From assembly GCF_003843835.1 (NCBI RefSeq), contig NZ_RKQL01000005.1:1-64000 (forward strand): a stretch of 64,000 nucleotides of DNA, read 5' to 3'. The number at the start of each line of letters is the position of its first letter. Within the stretch, counting starts at the first letter, position 1. This document shows, piece by piece, positions 1 to 9,285 of the stretch. Position numbers and translations under genes: made by a program. The stretch comes from Tibeticola sediminis. Lineage in GTDB: Bacteria > Pseudomonadota > Gammaproteobacteria > Burkholderiales > Burkholderiaceae_C. Below the pieces are notes generated by a model, which saw nothing but the letters and a program-made list of their open reading frames with translations, was not told the DNA's origin and made no database searches.

Positions 1-121
1 CCCTCGGGCGCGGGGGCGGCGTTGCAAATCCTCGCCATGGCGAGCGCCATGGCTGTGGTTTGCGCCTTGCCCGCGCGCCCGATGACGACCCGCCCGGGTG
101 CGCCCAACTGCCGGATTTAGG
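1..121 (+). mobile_element. MITE-like 235-bp element, copy A (left part outside window)
   Basis: This is the right-hand 121 bp of an element whose full copies lie at 38648-38882, 39879-40113 and 44082-44316. It ends in the terminal repeat CAACTGCCGGATTTAGG and is followed at once by ATGAC, which fits the 5-bp NTGAN target duplication of the other copies. The ATG of that pentamer is the apparent start codon of the next gene, so the element has replaced whatever lay directly upstream of it. About 114 bp, including the left terminal repeat and left duplication, lie before the window. Confidence 0.8.
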
Positions 122-859
122 ATGACGGATCGTCGAGGGGCGAGGCCGCCGGTGCTGCGGCTGCAGGATGCGAGCGTGTGCTTTGGTGCGGTGCGCGCGC
201 TCGATGCCGTGGAGCTCGAGATTGTCGCGGGCGAGCGCGTGGCGCTGGTCGGTGCCAACGGCAGCGGCAAGAGCACGCTGCTGCGGCTGCTGCACGGCTT
301 GGTCGAGCCGAGCGGCGGGTCGGTCTGGCGCGCGCCGCAGCGGCAAGCCATGCTGTTCCAGCGCCCCTTCATGCTGCGGGCGAGCGCTGCGCACAACGTG
401 GCGCTGGGGCTGTGGCTGCAGGGGCGGACCTGGAGCGCGGCGCGCGCCCAGGCCGCAGAGGCGCTCGCGCGCGTGGGCCTGGGCGAGCTGGCCGGGCGGC
501 GGGCGACCACGCTCTCGGGCGGGCAGCAGCAGCGGCTCGCGCTCGCGCGGGCCTGGGCTACGGGGGCGCAGACGCTGCTGCTCGACGAGCCCACCGCGAG
601 TCTGGACCCGCACGCCAAGCGCGAGGTCGAGTCGCTGATGGACGCCTGGGCCAGCGCCAGCGACCCCGGCGGCCTGCCGCGCACGCTGGTGTTTGCCAGC
701 CACAACCTCGGCCAGGTCAAGCGGCTGGCCACGCGGGCGATCTACCTCGAACGCGGCCGCGTGCGCGCCGATCTGCCGGTGGATGCGTTCTTCGACGCCG
801 AGCGGCTGCGGCAGACGCATCCCGAGGCACACGCCTTCCTCAAAGGAGAGCTTCCATGA
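122..859 (+). CDS. tupC: Tungstate ABC transporter ATP-binding protein
   Basis: Cytoplasmic ATPase of a tungstate importer (TupABC type). Seen: Walker A GANGSGKST near residues 44-52, ABC signature LSGGQQQR near 132, Walker B LLLDEP and a switch histidine in FASHN. About 245 residues, a normal length for a single ABC domain without a C-terminal regulatory domain. The stop overlaps the start of the TupA-like gene (ATGA), which fixes the functional guess. The start is uncertain because the MITE ends one base before ATG 122. GTG 152, preceded by GGGGCGAGG at six bases, is a credible alternative start, and a GTG at 98 would lie inside the element. The permease gene tupB is presumably upstream, outside the window, with the element between. 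Confidence 0.85.
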   Translation: MTDRRGARPPVLRLQDASVCFGAVRALDAVELEIVAGERVALVGANGSGKSTLLRLLHGLVEPSGGSVWRAPQRQAMLFQRPFMLRASAAHNVALGLWLQGRTWSAARAQAAEALARVGLGELAGRRATTLSGGQQQRLALARAWATGAQTLLLDEPTASLDPHAKREVESLMDAWASASDPGGLPRTLVFASHNLGQVKRLATRAIYLERGRVRADLPVDAFFDAERLRQTHPEAHAFLKGELP

Positions 860-861
860 GT

Positions 862-924
862 ATTTTTGGAACCAACGCGCCATACCCCAGCGTGAAATGG
901 TGGTTTGTTGCTATTTTTTTAATA
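862..924 (+). repeat. Hairpin-ended 65-bp repeat, divergent copy inside tupA leader
   Basis: The stretch runs ATTTTTGG, then CCCCAGCGTGAAATG and GTTGCTATTTTTTTAATAG. It shares the order of landmarks of the other copies (T-run, GCGTGAA, then a terminal hairpin). Here the hairpin arms are CTATT and AATAG. It codes for TupA residues ~3-23, most of the signal peptide. The similarity is weaker than between the intergenic copies. Confidence 0.45.
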
Positions 925-1681
925 GTTCCGCTGCCGCTGTGGGCCGCTGGTCTCGTGCTTGCCTCGACCACTTCCACCGAGCAGTCCGGCTTGTTTGGCG
1001 TGCTGTTGCCCGCGTTCCAACGCGCCACCGGCATCGAGGTGAAAGTCGTGGCTTTGGGGACCGGTCAGGCGCTCGATGTCGCGCGCCGGGGCGACGCCGA
1101 CGTCGTGCTGGTCCACGATGAAGCGGCCGAGGCGCGCTTCGTCGCCGAAGGGCAGGGCATCGACCGCCGACCCGTGATGGCCAACGATTTCGTGCTCATC
1201 GGCCCCGCTGCCGACCCGGCGGGCGTGGCCGGAGCCGACATTGCTGTCGCTTTGGCCCGCATCGCCCGCGCCGACGCGCCCTTCATCTCGCGCGGCGACC
1301 GCAGCGGCACCGATGCAGCCGAGCAACGCTACTGGGCGCTGACCGGCTCGCCGCAGAACCGCGGCCGGGGCTGGCGTGCTTGCGGTTGCGGCATGGGGCC
1401 GGCGCTCAACATGGCCGCTGCGCTCGGCGCCTATGTGCTGTCCGACCGCGGCACCTGGCTCGCTTTTCGCAACCGCGCGGACTTGAAAATCCTCGTCGAA
1501 GGCGACCAGCGACTGCGCAACCGCTATCACGTCATGCGGGTCAACCCGGCCTTGCACCCGCAGGTGCGGGCCCGCGAGGGGCAGCTCTTCGTCGATTGGC
1601 TCAGCGGCCCCGAGGGCCAAGCCGCCATCGCGAGCTACCGCATCGGCGGCGAACCGGTGTTCTTCCCGTCGAACCTAGATT

Positions 1682-2745
<1,064 letters not shown>

Positions 2746-2749
<4 letters not shown>

Positions 2750-3456
2750 CCCAGTTTGGCGGGGCGCAAGGCCCGCTGGTTGAGGGCATAGAAGGCCAGC
2801 AGCGTGACGAACGAAAAGCCCAGCAGCACGGCGGAGAGCCGGTGCGCAGCGGCGTATTCCATGGCCTGGGTGTGGTCGTAGATGGCGATGGAGACGACAC
2901 GGGTTTCGCCCGCGATGTTGCCGCCCAGCATCGCGATCACGCCGAATTCGCCGACCGTGTGCGCAAAGCTGAGCACGACCGCCGTGAGTATGCCGCTGCG
3001 CGACAGCGGCAGCACCACGGAAAAAAAGCGGTCGAGGCCGCGCGCGCGCAGGGTGGCTGCGGCGTCGAGCAGCTTGGGGTCGATGCCGGCGAAGGCTTCG
3101 CGCAGCGGTTGTACCGCGAACGGCAGCGAATAAATCACCGAGCCGATCAAGATGCCGCCAAAGCTGAAGGCCAGGTGGTGTGCGCCCAGCCGCTCGAGCG
3201 TGCGGCCGATGAAGCCCTCGGGGCCGAGCGCGATCAGCAGGTAAAAACCAATCACCGTCGGCGGCAGCACCAGCGGCAGCGACACTGCGGCCGACACGAG
3301 GTTTGCCCAGCGCGATGCGCTGCGCGTGAGCCACCAGGCCAGCGGCGCGCCGAGCAGCAACAAAATCAAGGTGGTTGCAGCGGCGAGTTCGGCGGTGAGG
3401 CGGATCGCCAGCCATTCGTCGGCCGTGAGCCCGAGCGTCGTTGCCGCCAGGTTCAT
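2746..3456 (-). CDS. modB: Molybdate ABC transporter permease ModB
   Basis: Inner-membrane permease of the molybdate importer, 236 residues. Several hydrophobic segments are visible (for example LAAATTLILLLLGAPLAWWL and SAAVSLPLVLPPTVIGFYLL). The binding-protein-dependent transport signature follows around HTVGEFGVIAMLGGNIAGET. Length and motifs are standard for ModB. It overlaps both neighbours by 4 bp (ATGA), so translation is probably coupled to modA and modC. Confidence 0.95.
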
Positions 3457-4235
3457 GGCGCCGCCTCTCCGGGCAGAACAAAGCCATAGCGCACCATTAC
3501 CCGGCGTGCGGCGGCGCTGCGCATGAAGTCGGCAAAGGCGCGCGCTGCGGCGTTGTTCTGGCCGTGCGTGGTGAGCACATAGGCTTGTTCGAGCGGCTGG
3601 TGCAGCTCCTGCGGAATCAGGGCATAGGCCCCTTTCTTGCGCAACGGCTCGCTCAGCGCCAGCGACAGCGCCAGGATGCCCACCTCGGCGGCCTGCTGGT
3701 CCACGAGCTGCGCGGTTTGCGCAATGTTTTCTCCAAAGACCAAACGCGACTCCACCTTGGGCCAGACGCCGCTCGCCTGCAGGGCTTCCTTGGCGCGGGC
3801 GCCGTAGGGCGCGTGGTCGGGCGCGGCGATCGCGATCTTGCGAAACTCCGAGCGCTCGAGGTCCTGCAGCCGCAGCCGGCTCGCGTCCACTTTCGCGCTC
3901 CAGAGCACGATGCGACCCAACGCGTAGGTGGTCACGGGCGTGATTGCCTTGCCGCGTGCGACGAGTTGCTTGGGCAAGTCCACGTCCGCCGAAAAAAACA
4001 GGTCGAATGGCGCGCCGTGGTGGATTTGCTGAAAAAACTTCCCCGACGAGCCCATGATGAGTTCGAGCCGGTGTGGCGGATGCGTCTGCTCGAACAAAGG
4101 CTTGAGCTCGTCGAAGGCAAACTTCAAGTCCGAAGCGGCCGCCACGCGCGCCGTCTCGGCCTGGGCGGCGCCGCCAAACGAAGCCGCGAATGCCAAGACG
4201 ACCCGGACGAGGAGGAAGCGAAGCGAGCGTTGCAT
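3453..4235 (-). CDS. modA: Molybdate-binding periplasmic protein ModA
   Basis: Periplasmic molybdate-binding protein, 260 residues. The signal peptide MQRSLRFLLVRVVLAFAASF ends in GGAAQA. The mature start RVAAASDLKFAFDELK and the segment IMGSSGKFFQQIHHGAPFDLFFSAD are characteristic of ModA. The start at 4235 is preferred over longer in-frame starts because it places the signal peptide at the N-terminus and lies just after the upstream regulator. Its stop overlaps the modB start. Confidence 0.95.
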   Translation of the reverse strand: MQRSLRFLLVRVVLAFAASFGGAAQAETARVAAASDLKFAFDELKPLFEQTHPPHRLELIMGSSGKFFQQIHHGAPFDLFFSADVDLPKQLVARGKAITPVTTYALGRIVLWSAKVDASRLRLQDLERSEFRKIAIAAPDHAPYGARAKEALQASGVWPKVESRLVFGENIAQTAQLVDQQAAEVGILALSLALSEPLRKKGAYALIPQELHQPLEQAYVLTTHGQNNAAARAFADFMRSAAARRVMVRYGFVLPGEAAP

Positions 4236-4245
4236 GGGTCCCGGT

Positions 4246-5370
4246 TCAGCCGTTTTGGCGCAGTTTGCGGTAAACCGTGGCGCGGCTGATGCCCAGCGTG
4301 CGCGCGGCTTGTTGCACATTGCCGCGCGCATCGGCAACGGCCTTGCGGATCAGGTGCAACTCGAGGTCTTTGAGGCTCAGGTTTTCGGCTTCACCGGCGG
4401 CGGGCGTGGGCGTGCTCGCGCCACGCTCGCGCGCATGAACCCAGCCCTGCAGCCGCAAGCCCGACCACAGCGGCAGATCCAGCGCTGCCTTGTGCCGACG
4501 CGCCGCGTCGAACAGGGCCGACAGCGGCGTCGCGAACAGGGTTTCGGCGTGGGCGTCGGGTTCGCTGCCCAGCAGCGGCAGCAAGGTGCGCGCGGTGCTG
4601 TTGGCAGCTGTGACGCGGCCATCGACATCGAGACAGACGAGACCGTCGTCGTCGCTGCCCAGGGTTTGACCGGGCCAGTTCAGGCGCAGCAGCAAGGCAT
4701 GGGGCTGGCGCAGCGCCAGGGCGTTTTCAATGCCACGCGCGGTTCGCGCCACCAGATGCCGCAGCTCGGGCCGCTCGACCGCATCGATGCCCGTGAGGTC
4801 GAGCATGCCCAGGCAACGCCCGTCCGGACCGAAGAGCGGCGCACCGGCGCAGCTGTAGACCGAGGTGTCCTCGAAGAAATGCTCGCCCCGGTGCAGCCAG
4901 ACTGGATGCTGCTCGATCAACGCCGCGCCGATCGCCGTGGTTCCAACCGCTGCCTCGGACAGATCGGCGCCGATGCGGGTGATGGCCGCGGCGCGCGGGT
5001 CGCGCGCGTCGATCGGCCCGTGCGTGTCGACCACGATGCCTTGCGCGTTGGTGAGGAGGGCGAAATAGCGCGTGCGCGCCATTGCTTCGGAGAGCCGCTC
5101 GAGCGCCGGGCGGGCCGCTTCGATGAGCGCGTGGTTGGCTTCGAGCGTCTGCCGCAAAACCGCACGCGAGACGGTGTCGAAAGCCACGCGCCGCGAGGGC
5201 TCGAAGCCCTGCGCCAGGCAGCGCCGCCAGGAACGCTCGATCCAGGGCTCGATCGCCCCCGCAGCCGCATCGGGCAGCGCTCCGCCGTCGAGCACGCGCG
5301 CGCGGGCCGCCGCGATCGTCGTCAGGCGCCGCTCGGCGGTGGGGGAGGTGGGCGGCAAGGAAGCAAGCAT
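4246..5370 (-). CDS. GAF-domain, Fis-type HTH transcriptional regulator
   Basis: Transcription factor of 374 residues whose ends resemble AcoR-type activators. Residues ~75-200 form a GAF-like sensor (DTHGPIDARD, LSEAAVGTTAIGAALIEQ, FEDTSVYSCAGAPLFGPDG), and residues ~330-374 a Fis helix-turn-helix (GNVQQAARTLGISRATVYRKLR). The AAA+ ATPase domain that normally sits between, with its GAFTGA loop for sigma-54 contact, is absent. A PAS-like stretch (LVCLDVDGRVTAANSTAR) takes its place, so it cannot act as a canonical sigma-54 activator. It is 10 bp upstream of modA in the same direction, so control of the mod operon is a reasonable inference. The start ATG 5370 has GGAG eight bases upstream. Confidence 0.8.
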   Translation of the reverse strand: MLASLPPTSPTAERRLTTIAAARARVLDGGALPDAAAGAIEPWIERSWRRCLAQGFEPSRRVAFDTVSRAVLRQTLEANHALIEAARPALERLSEAMARTRYFALLTNAQGIVVDTHGPIDARDPRAAAITRIGADLSEAAVGTTAIGAALIEQHPVWLHRGEHFFEDTSVYSCAGAPLFGPDGRCLGMLDLTGIDAVERPELRHLVARTARGIENALALRQPHALLLRLNWPGQTLGSDDDGLVCLDVDGRVTAANSTARTLLPLLGSEPDAHAETLFATPLSALFDAARRHKAALDLPLWSGLRLQGWVHARERGASTPTPAAGEAENLSLKDLELHLIRKAVADARGNVQQAARTLGISRATVYRKLRQNG

Positions 5371-5409
5371 CGATCGGACTCCGGTTGAGGATGGTGCCGC
5401 GTCAGATGC

Positions 5410-6207
5410 TCAGCCGTCGGCCAACTCGAGCACCACGGGCGCGTGGTCGCTCGGCTGCGGATTTTTACGCGGCGCGCGGTCGATGGTGCAGCGGGTCACC
5501 CGCGGCACGAGCGGTTGGCTCACCAGAATGTGGTCGATGCGCAAGCCGCGGTTTTTCGGAAACGCGAGCTGCCGGTAGTCCCACCAGCTGTAGGTCTTCG
5601 CGGGTTGCTCGAACAAGCGGAAGGCGTCGACGAGGCCCAGTTCGGTCAGCGCGCGCAGCTTGGCGCGCTCTTCCTCGGTGCAGTGGATGGTGCCGGCCAG
5701 CCCCACCGGGTCCCAAACGTCGCGGTCGTCGAAGGTGATGTTGAAGTCGCCCATCAGCACGAGCCGGGGGTGCCGTTCGAGCTCCGCGCGCAGCCAGTCG
5801 CGCAGCGCATCGAGCCAGCGCAGCTTGTAGGCGAATTTGTCGCTGCCGGGCTCTTGCCCGTTGGGAAAGTAGGCGCCCACCACGCGCATCGGCCCGAACG
5901 GCGCGGCGACCGTGGCGCTGATCACGCGCGCCATCGGGTCGTCGAAACCCGGAATGTTGCGCACCACGTCGGCCAGCGGCGTGCGGCTGAGCAGCGCGAC
6001 ACCGTTGTAGGTTTTTTGGCCGAACACCGCCGCTTCGTAGCCCGCCGCGCGCAGCGCCTCATGCGGAAACTTGTCGTCCGTGAGCTTGAGCTCCTGCAGC
6101 GCCAGCACGTCCACCGGCGCACCCGCAGCCGCCTGCGCCGCGAGCCAATCGAGCACCTGCGGCAGCCGCACCGTCAGCGAGTTGATGTTCCAAGTGGCGA
6201 GTTTCAT
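5410..6207 (-). CDS. xth: Exodeoxyribonuclease III
   Basis: AP endonuclease / 3'-5' exonuclease of base-excision repair, 265 residues. Seen: the N-terminal MKLATWNINSLTVRLPQV, the metal-binding glutamate in LALQELKL, GDFNI, and the C-terminal LRIDHILVS and SDHAPVVLEL motifs of the exonuclease III fold. Length matches XthA. It stands alone between the regulator and a repeat-bearing gap. Confidence 0.93.
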   Translation of the reverse strand: MKLATWNINSLTVRLPQVLDWLAAQAAAGAPVDVLALQELKLTDDKFPHEALRAAGYEAAVFGQKTYNGVALLSRTPLADVVRNIPGFDDPMARVISATVAAPFGPMRVVGAYFPNGQEPGSDKFAYKLRWLDALRDWLRAELERHPRLVLMGDFNITFDDRDVWDPVGLAGTIHCTEEERAKLRALTELGLVDAFRLFEQPAKTYSWWDYRQLAFPKNRGLRIDHILVSQPLVPRVTRCTIDRAPRKNPQPSDHAPVVLELADG

Positions 6208-6216
6208 GTGTTTGTG

Positions 6217-6268
6217 CGGGTATGCCAGCGAATTTCGGCGCTTGCGTGCTATTGAAATAGAAGCATTA
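6217..6268 (+). repeat. Hairpin-ended 65-bp repeat, copy between xth and DUF4337 gene
   Basis: The sequence runs GCGGGTATGCCAGCGAATTT and ends in GTGCTATTGAAATAGAAGC. The first part matches GGGTATGCCGGCGTGAA of the gluQ copy. The terminal hairpin here pairs CTATT with AATAG around GAA. It fills the gap between the exonuclease III gene and the end of the DUF4337 gene and may double as a weak terminator for either strand. Confidence 0.5.
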
Positions 6269-6270
6269 GC

Positions 6271-6882
6271 TCAGACGTGCAGCGCCGCGAGCACGCCCAC
6301 CAACACGCCCAGCCCACCCATGGCGAACATGGCCCACTCGAGCCACTTCTTGCGCGTGAGCAGCGCGATGGCCGCCAGCGCGATCGACACCTGCAGCGCC
6401 GTGGTGGCCTGCGCCCAGCGGTGGTGCTGGTGCATTTGTTCGTCGCTCTTGCGGTCCCACTCGCTCGCCTCGGCTTCGAGGGCCTCGGCCTTGGCCTTGA
6501 TCTCAGCCTTCTCGCTCTTGTAGCGTTTGATTTCCTCTTGGTAGAACGCCTTGCGCGGTTCGGGCACGAGTTCGAGCGCCAGTTCGGCCAGGTTCTGTTT
6601 GCTGCTCTTGGCCTGGTAGTAGTTCCACTGGTTCGAGGCTTCGGTCTTCTTGATCGCCGCGTCGTTCTTGTAGAGACCCGCGTTGGCCTGCGTCGCGCCG
6701 GCCATGTAGCCAAAAATCGCGCCGACGGTCGCCATGACCGCGGTGAACATGGCGATCTGGTTGGTCATGCGCTTGTCGGCGCCGGAACCGTGGCCCGCTC
6801 CGTGCTCGTCGTGCGCGCCCTGCACGGCGTGTTCAAGCTCATGGTCGTGCGGGCCGTGGACGTGAAAGCCGTGTCCGGACAT
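6271..6882 (-). CDS. DUF4337 domain membrane protein
   Basis: Conserved protein of unknown function, 203 residues. A His/Asp-rich N-terminus (MSGHGFHVHGPHDHELEH) is followed by one hydrophobic segment near residues 45-65 (AMFTAVMATVGAIFGYMAG). Next comes a charged helical region likely to be a coiled coil (QEEIKRYKSEKAEIKAKAE), then two C-terminal membrane segments (VSIALAAIALL and WAMFAMGGLGVLVGVLAAL). The arrangement fits DUF4337. The start at 6882 is chosen over longer frames because GAGGAAAT precedes it. No function can be read from the neighbours. Confidence 0.8.
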   Translation of the reverse strand: MSGHGFHVHGPHDHELEHAVQGAHDEHGAGHGSGADKRMTNQIAMFTAVMATVGAIFGYMAGATQANAGLYKNDAAIKKTEASNQWNYYQAKSSKQNLAELALELVPEPRKAFYQEEIKRYKSEKAEIKAKAEALEAEASEWDRKSDEQMHQHHRWAQATTALQVSIALAAIALLTRKKWLEWAMFAMGGLGVLVGVLAALHV

Positions 6883-6892
6883 CGTGATTTCC

Positions 6893-7393
6893 TCAGGTTT
6901 GTGAAAAATCGTGTAGGTAGGTGACAAAGTGGTAGCGCAGGCCGTTGGCGGCAGTGTGTGTTTCGCGCGCGGCCTCGCGCCATCCGGGGCCGAATTCTGG
7001 CGCAAATGCGTCGCCCGCGAAGGGGGCGTCGATCTCGGTCACCACCGCGCGCGCGGCCTGCGGCAGTGCCTGTCGGTACAGCTCGGCGCCGCCGATCACC
7101 CAGGCTTCGGGCGCGTCACCGCACAGTGTGAGTGCCTCGTCGATCGTGTGCGCCGTCTGCGCGCCGTCGGCGGCCCAGTCGCGCTGACGGGTGAGGACGA
7201 TGTTGGTGCGGCCCGGCAGCGGGCGAAAGCGTGGCGGCAGCGACTCCCAGGTCTTGCGGCCCATGATCACCGGCGCCCCGAGCGTGGTGCGCTTGAAGTG
7301 CGCCAGATCCTCGGGCAGGTGCCAGGGCAGTGCGTTGTCCTTGCCGATCACGCCGTTGGCGGCGCGCGCAAAAATCAGGTTCAAACGGGTCAT
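6893..7393 (-). CDS. folA: Dihydrofolate reductase
   Basis: Reduces dihydrofolate to tetrahydrofolate with NADPH. 166 residues, a normal length. Seen: LIFARAANGVIGKDNALPWHL with the substrate-binding acidic residue in LPEDLAHFK, GRKTWESLPPRFRPLPGR for NADPH binding, and VIGGAELYRQAL. The start MTRLNLIF at 7393 overlaps the stop of the EamA gene by 4 bp. It lies in the same minus-strand run as thyA, the enzyme that regenerates its substrate. Confidence 0.95.
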   Translation of the reverse strand: MTRLNLIFARAANGVIGKDNALPWHLPEDLAHFKRTTLGAPVIMGRKTWESLPPRFRPLPGRTNIVLTRQRDWAADGAQTAHTIDEALTLCGDAPEAWVIGGAELYRQALPQAARAVVTEIDAPFAGDAFAPEFGPGWREAARETHTAANGLRYHFVTYLHDFSQT

Positions 7394-8292
7394 CGGGCAT
7401 CCTCGACGGGGGCGGTTCTGGGCGTGCGCGGCGACAGCAACACGGCGGCCATCGCGCCCATCACCGCGAGCATGGCCACGCCATCTTGCCAGGTCGGCCA
7501 CTCACCCACGATGAGGGTTGCGCTCAGGGTGCCGATCAGCGGCACGGCCATGATGCTCATGGCGCTGGTCGCGGGCGGCAAATGCCGTGCCAGGCCAAAC
7601 CAGATGATTTGCGCAAAGCCGTAATTGATCAGCACCCCGTAGGCCAGGCTCAGCCACATCGGCCAAGAAAAACGCCATTCGGGCCAGGGCTCGGCCACGA
7701 GCGCCAGCACCCACAGCACGGCGGCGGTGAGGATCATCATCCAGACCGTCAGCGCCGGCATGGGCAGCGTCAGCCGCGCGCGGCGCATCATCAGGGTGCC
7801 GAGGGCCCAGGCCAGGGCCGCGCCTTCCATCCACAGCACGCCCACGGGCCGACCCGCGAGCGCGTCCAGTTCATGGCTCAGCAACAGGCCAATGGCCAGC
7901 AACACCAAAGCCGCAGCCACACCCACGCGGCGCGTGAGCCGCTCGCCAAAGAACAGCGCGCCCAGCAGCACCGTCCACACCGGCATGGTGAAGCCGAGGA
8001 TGGCCGCGCGACCGCTGGCCAGCGCCTGCACGCCAAAGATCGACAGCACATGCCAGCCCAGCATATTGGGCAGCGCCAGCGCCGCGATCTGTCGCCACTC
8101 GGGGCCCGCAGGCGCCATGCGCACGCCGCGCGCGCGGAAGAACAGGTAAAGCCACAGCGCCCCACCCGTCATCGTGAAGGCGCGGAAGTACAGCGGTGTG
8201 AGCTCGCGCAGCGAGAGCTTCATCATCGGCCAGTTCACGCCCCACATCAGCGTGAGCGCGACCAGCCCCCAGAACTGCCGGCGCGAGAGCAC
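7390..8292 (-). CDS. EamA/DMT-family transporter
   Basis: Inner-membrane transporter of the drug/metabolite superfamily, 300 residues. Ten hydrophobic segments can be traced in two repeated halves, each an EamA domain; the first contains LTLMWGVNWPMMKLSLREL and a conserved glutamate-rich loop (FFGERLTRR). GTG at 8292 is the start. It sits between folA (4-bp overlap) and thyA (2-bp gap), so the three are probably one transcript. The substrate cannot be inferred. Confidence 0.85.
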   Translation of the reverse strand: MLSRRQFWGLVALTLMWGVNWPMMKLSLRELTPLYFRAFTMTGGALWLYLFFRARGVRMAPAGPEWRQIAALALPNMLGWHVLSIFGVQALASGRAAILGFTMPVWTVLLGALFFGERLTRRVGVAAALVLLAIGLLLSHELDALAGRPVGVLWMEGAALAWALGTLMMRRARLTLPMPALTVWMMILTAAVLWVLALVAEPWPEWRFSWPMWLSLAYGVLINYGFAQIIWFGLARHLPPATSAMSIMAVPLIGTLSATLIVGEWPTWQDGVAMLAVMGAMAAVLLSPRTPRTAPVEDAR

Positions 8293-8294
8293 GC

Positions 8295-9140
8295 CTACAC
8301 GGCCACCGGCGCAGGGATCGCCGGGTGGTGCTGGTAGCCGACGATCTCGAAGTCCTCGAACCTGTAGTCGAAGATCGACGGCGGCCGGCGGCGGATGCGC
8401 AGTTGCGGCGGCGGGAAGGGCTGGCGGCTCAGTTGCAGCCGCACCTGTTCTTCGTGGTTGCTGTAGAGATGGCAGTCGCCGCCGGTCCAGATGAAGTCGC
8501 CCACATCGAGATCACACTGCTGTGCCACCATGTGGGTGAGCAGCGCGTAGCTGGCGATGTTGAAAGGCACGCCGAGGAAGATGTCGGCGCTGCGCTGGTA
8601 GAGCTGGCAGCTCAAGACGCCGCGGCCACCGGGTTCGGGCGCTGGCGCCACATAGAACTGGAACAGCGCGTGACAGGGCATCAGCGCCATCTTGGGCAGG
8701 TCGGCCACGTTCCAGGCGCTGACCAAGATGCGCCGGCTGTCGGGATTGGTGCGCAGCGTCTCGATGACCTGCGCGATCTGGTCGATGTGCCCGCCATCGG
8801 GCGTGGGCCAACTGCGCCACTGCACGCCATAGACCGGCCCGAGCTCACCATCGGCGCGCGCCCATTCGTCCCAGATCGTCACGCCGTGCTGCTGCAGCCA
8901 GCGCACGTTCGAGTCGCCGCGCAGAAACCACAGCAGTTCGTAAATGATGGACTTGACATGCACCTTCTTCGTCGTTACGAGCGGAAAGCCCGCGCGCAGG
9001 TCGAAACGCATCTGGTGACCAAAAATGCTCTTGGTGCCCGTGCCGGTGCGGTCGGGTTTGAACACGCCGCGCTCATGCACGAGGCGCATCAAGTCTTCGT
9101 AGGGCGTGGGGATGGTGGTGGGGGTGGTGTCGTTCGACAT
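8295..9140 (-). CDS. thyA: Thymidylate synthase
   Basis: Makes dTMP from dUMP using methylene-tetrahydrofolate. 281 residues. Seen: the N-terminal [19 protein letters not shown], the catalytic cysteine in [33 protein letters not shown], and DCHLYSNH. The start MSNDTT at 9140 is preferred to longer in-frame starts, which run into the upstream repeat. It is first in the thyA-eamA-folA run. Confidence 0.96.
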   Translation of the reverse strand: MSNDTTPTTIPTPYEDLMRLVHERGVFKPDRTGTGTKSIFGHQMRFDLRAGFPLVTTKKVHVKSIIYELLWFLRGDSNVRWLQQHGVTIWDEWARADGELGPVYGVQWRSWPTPDGGHIDQIAQVIETLRTNPDSRRILVSAWNVADLPKMALMPCHALFQFYVAPAPEPGGRGVLSCQLYQRSADIFLGVPFNIASYALLTHMVAQQCDLDVGDFIWTGGDCHLYSNHEEQVRLQLSRQPFPPPQLRIRRRPPSIFDYRFEDFEIVGYQHHPAIPAPVAV

Positions 9141-9200
9141 ATCGGCGCAGGCGGCACGAGGCGGAGGGTGGCCGCAAAGTATAGAGGGGCGTGCTTCGGG

Positions 9201-9284
9201 CGACGCTGAACAAGTCCCTCGTGCGCCTCGCATCCCATTCCGCGGTCCGGCGCCCGCCATCACGGGAACTGATTCAGCGTTGCC
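9201..9284 (-). repeat. 85-bp inverted-repeat element, copy a
   Basis: Read on the minus strand it begins GGCAACGCTGAATCAG, continues TTCCCGTGATGGC, and ends ACTTGTTCAGCGTCGCC, so the two ends are inverted repeats of each other. It aligns along its length with the copies at 25639-25727 and 28970-29056. It lies between the 5' end of thyA and the 3' end of the dehydrogenase gene, immediately next to that gene's stop. Confidence 0.75.
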
Positions 9285-9285
9285 T

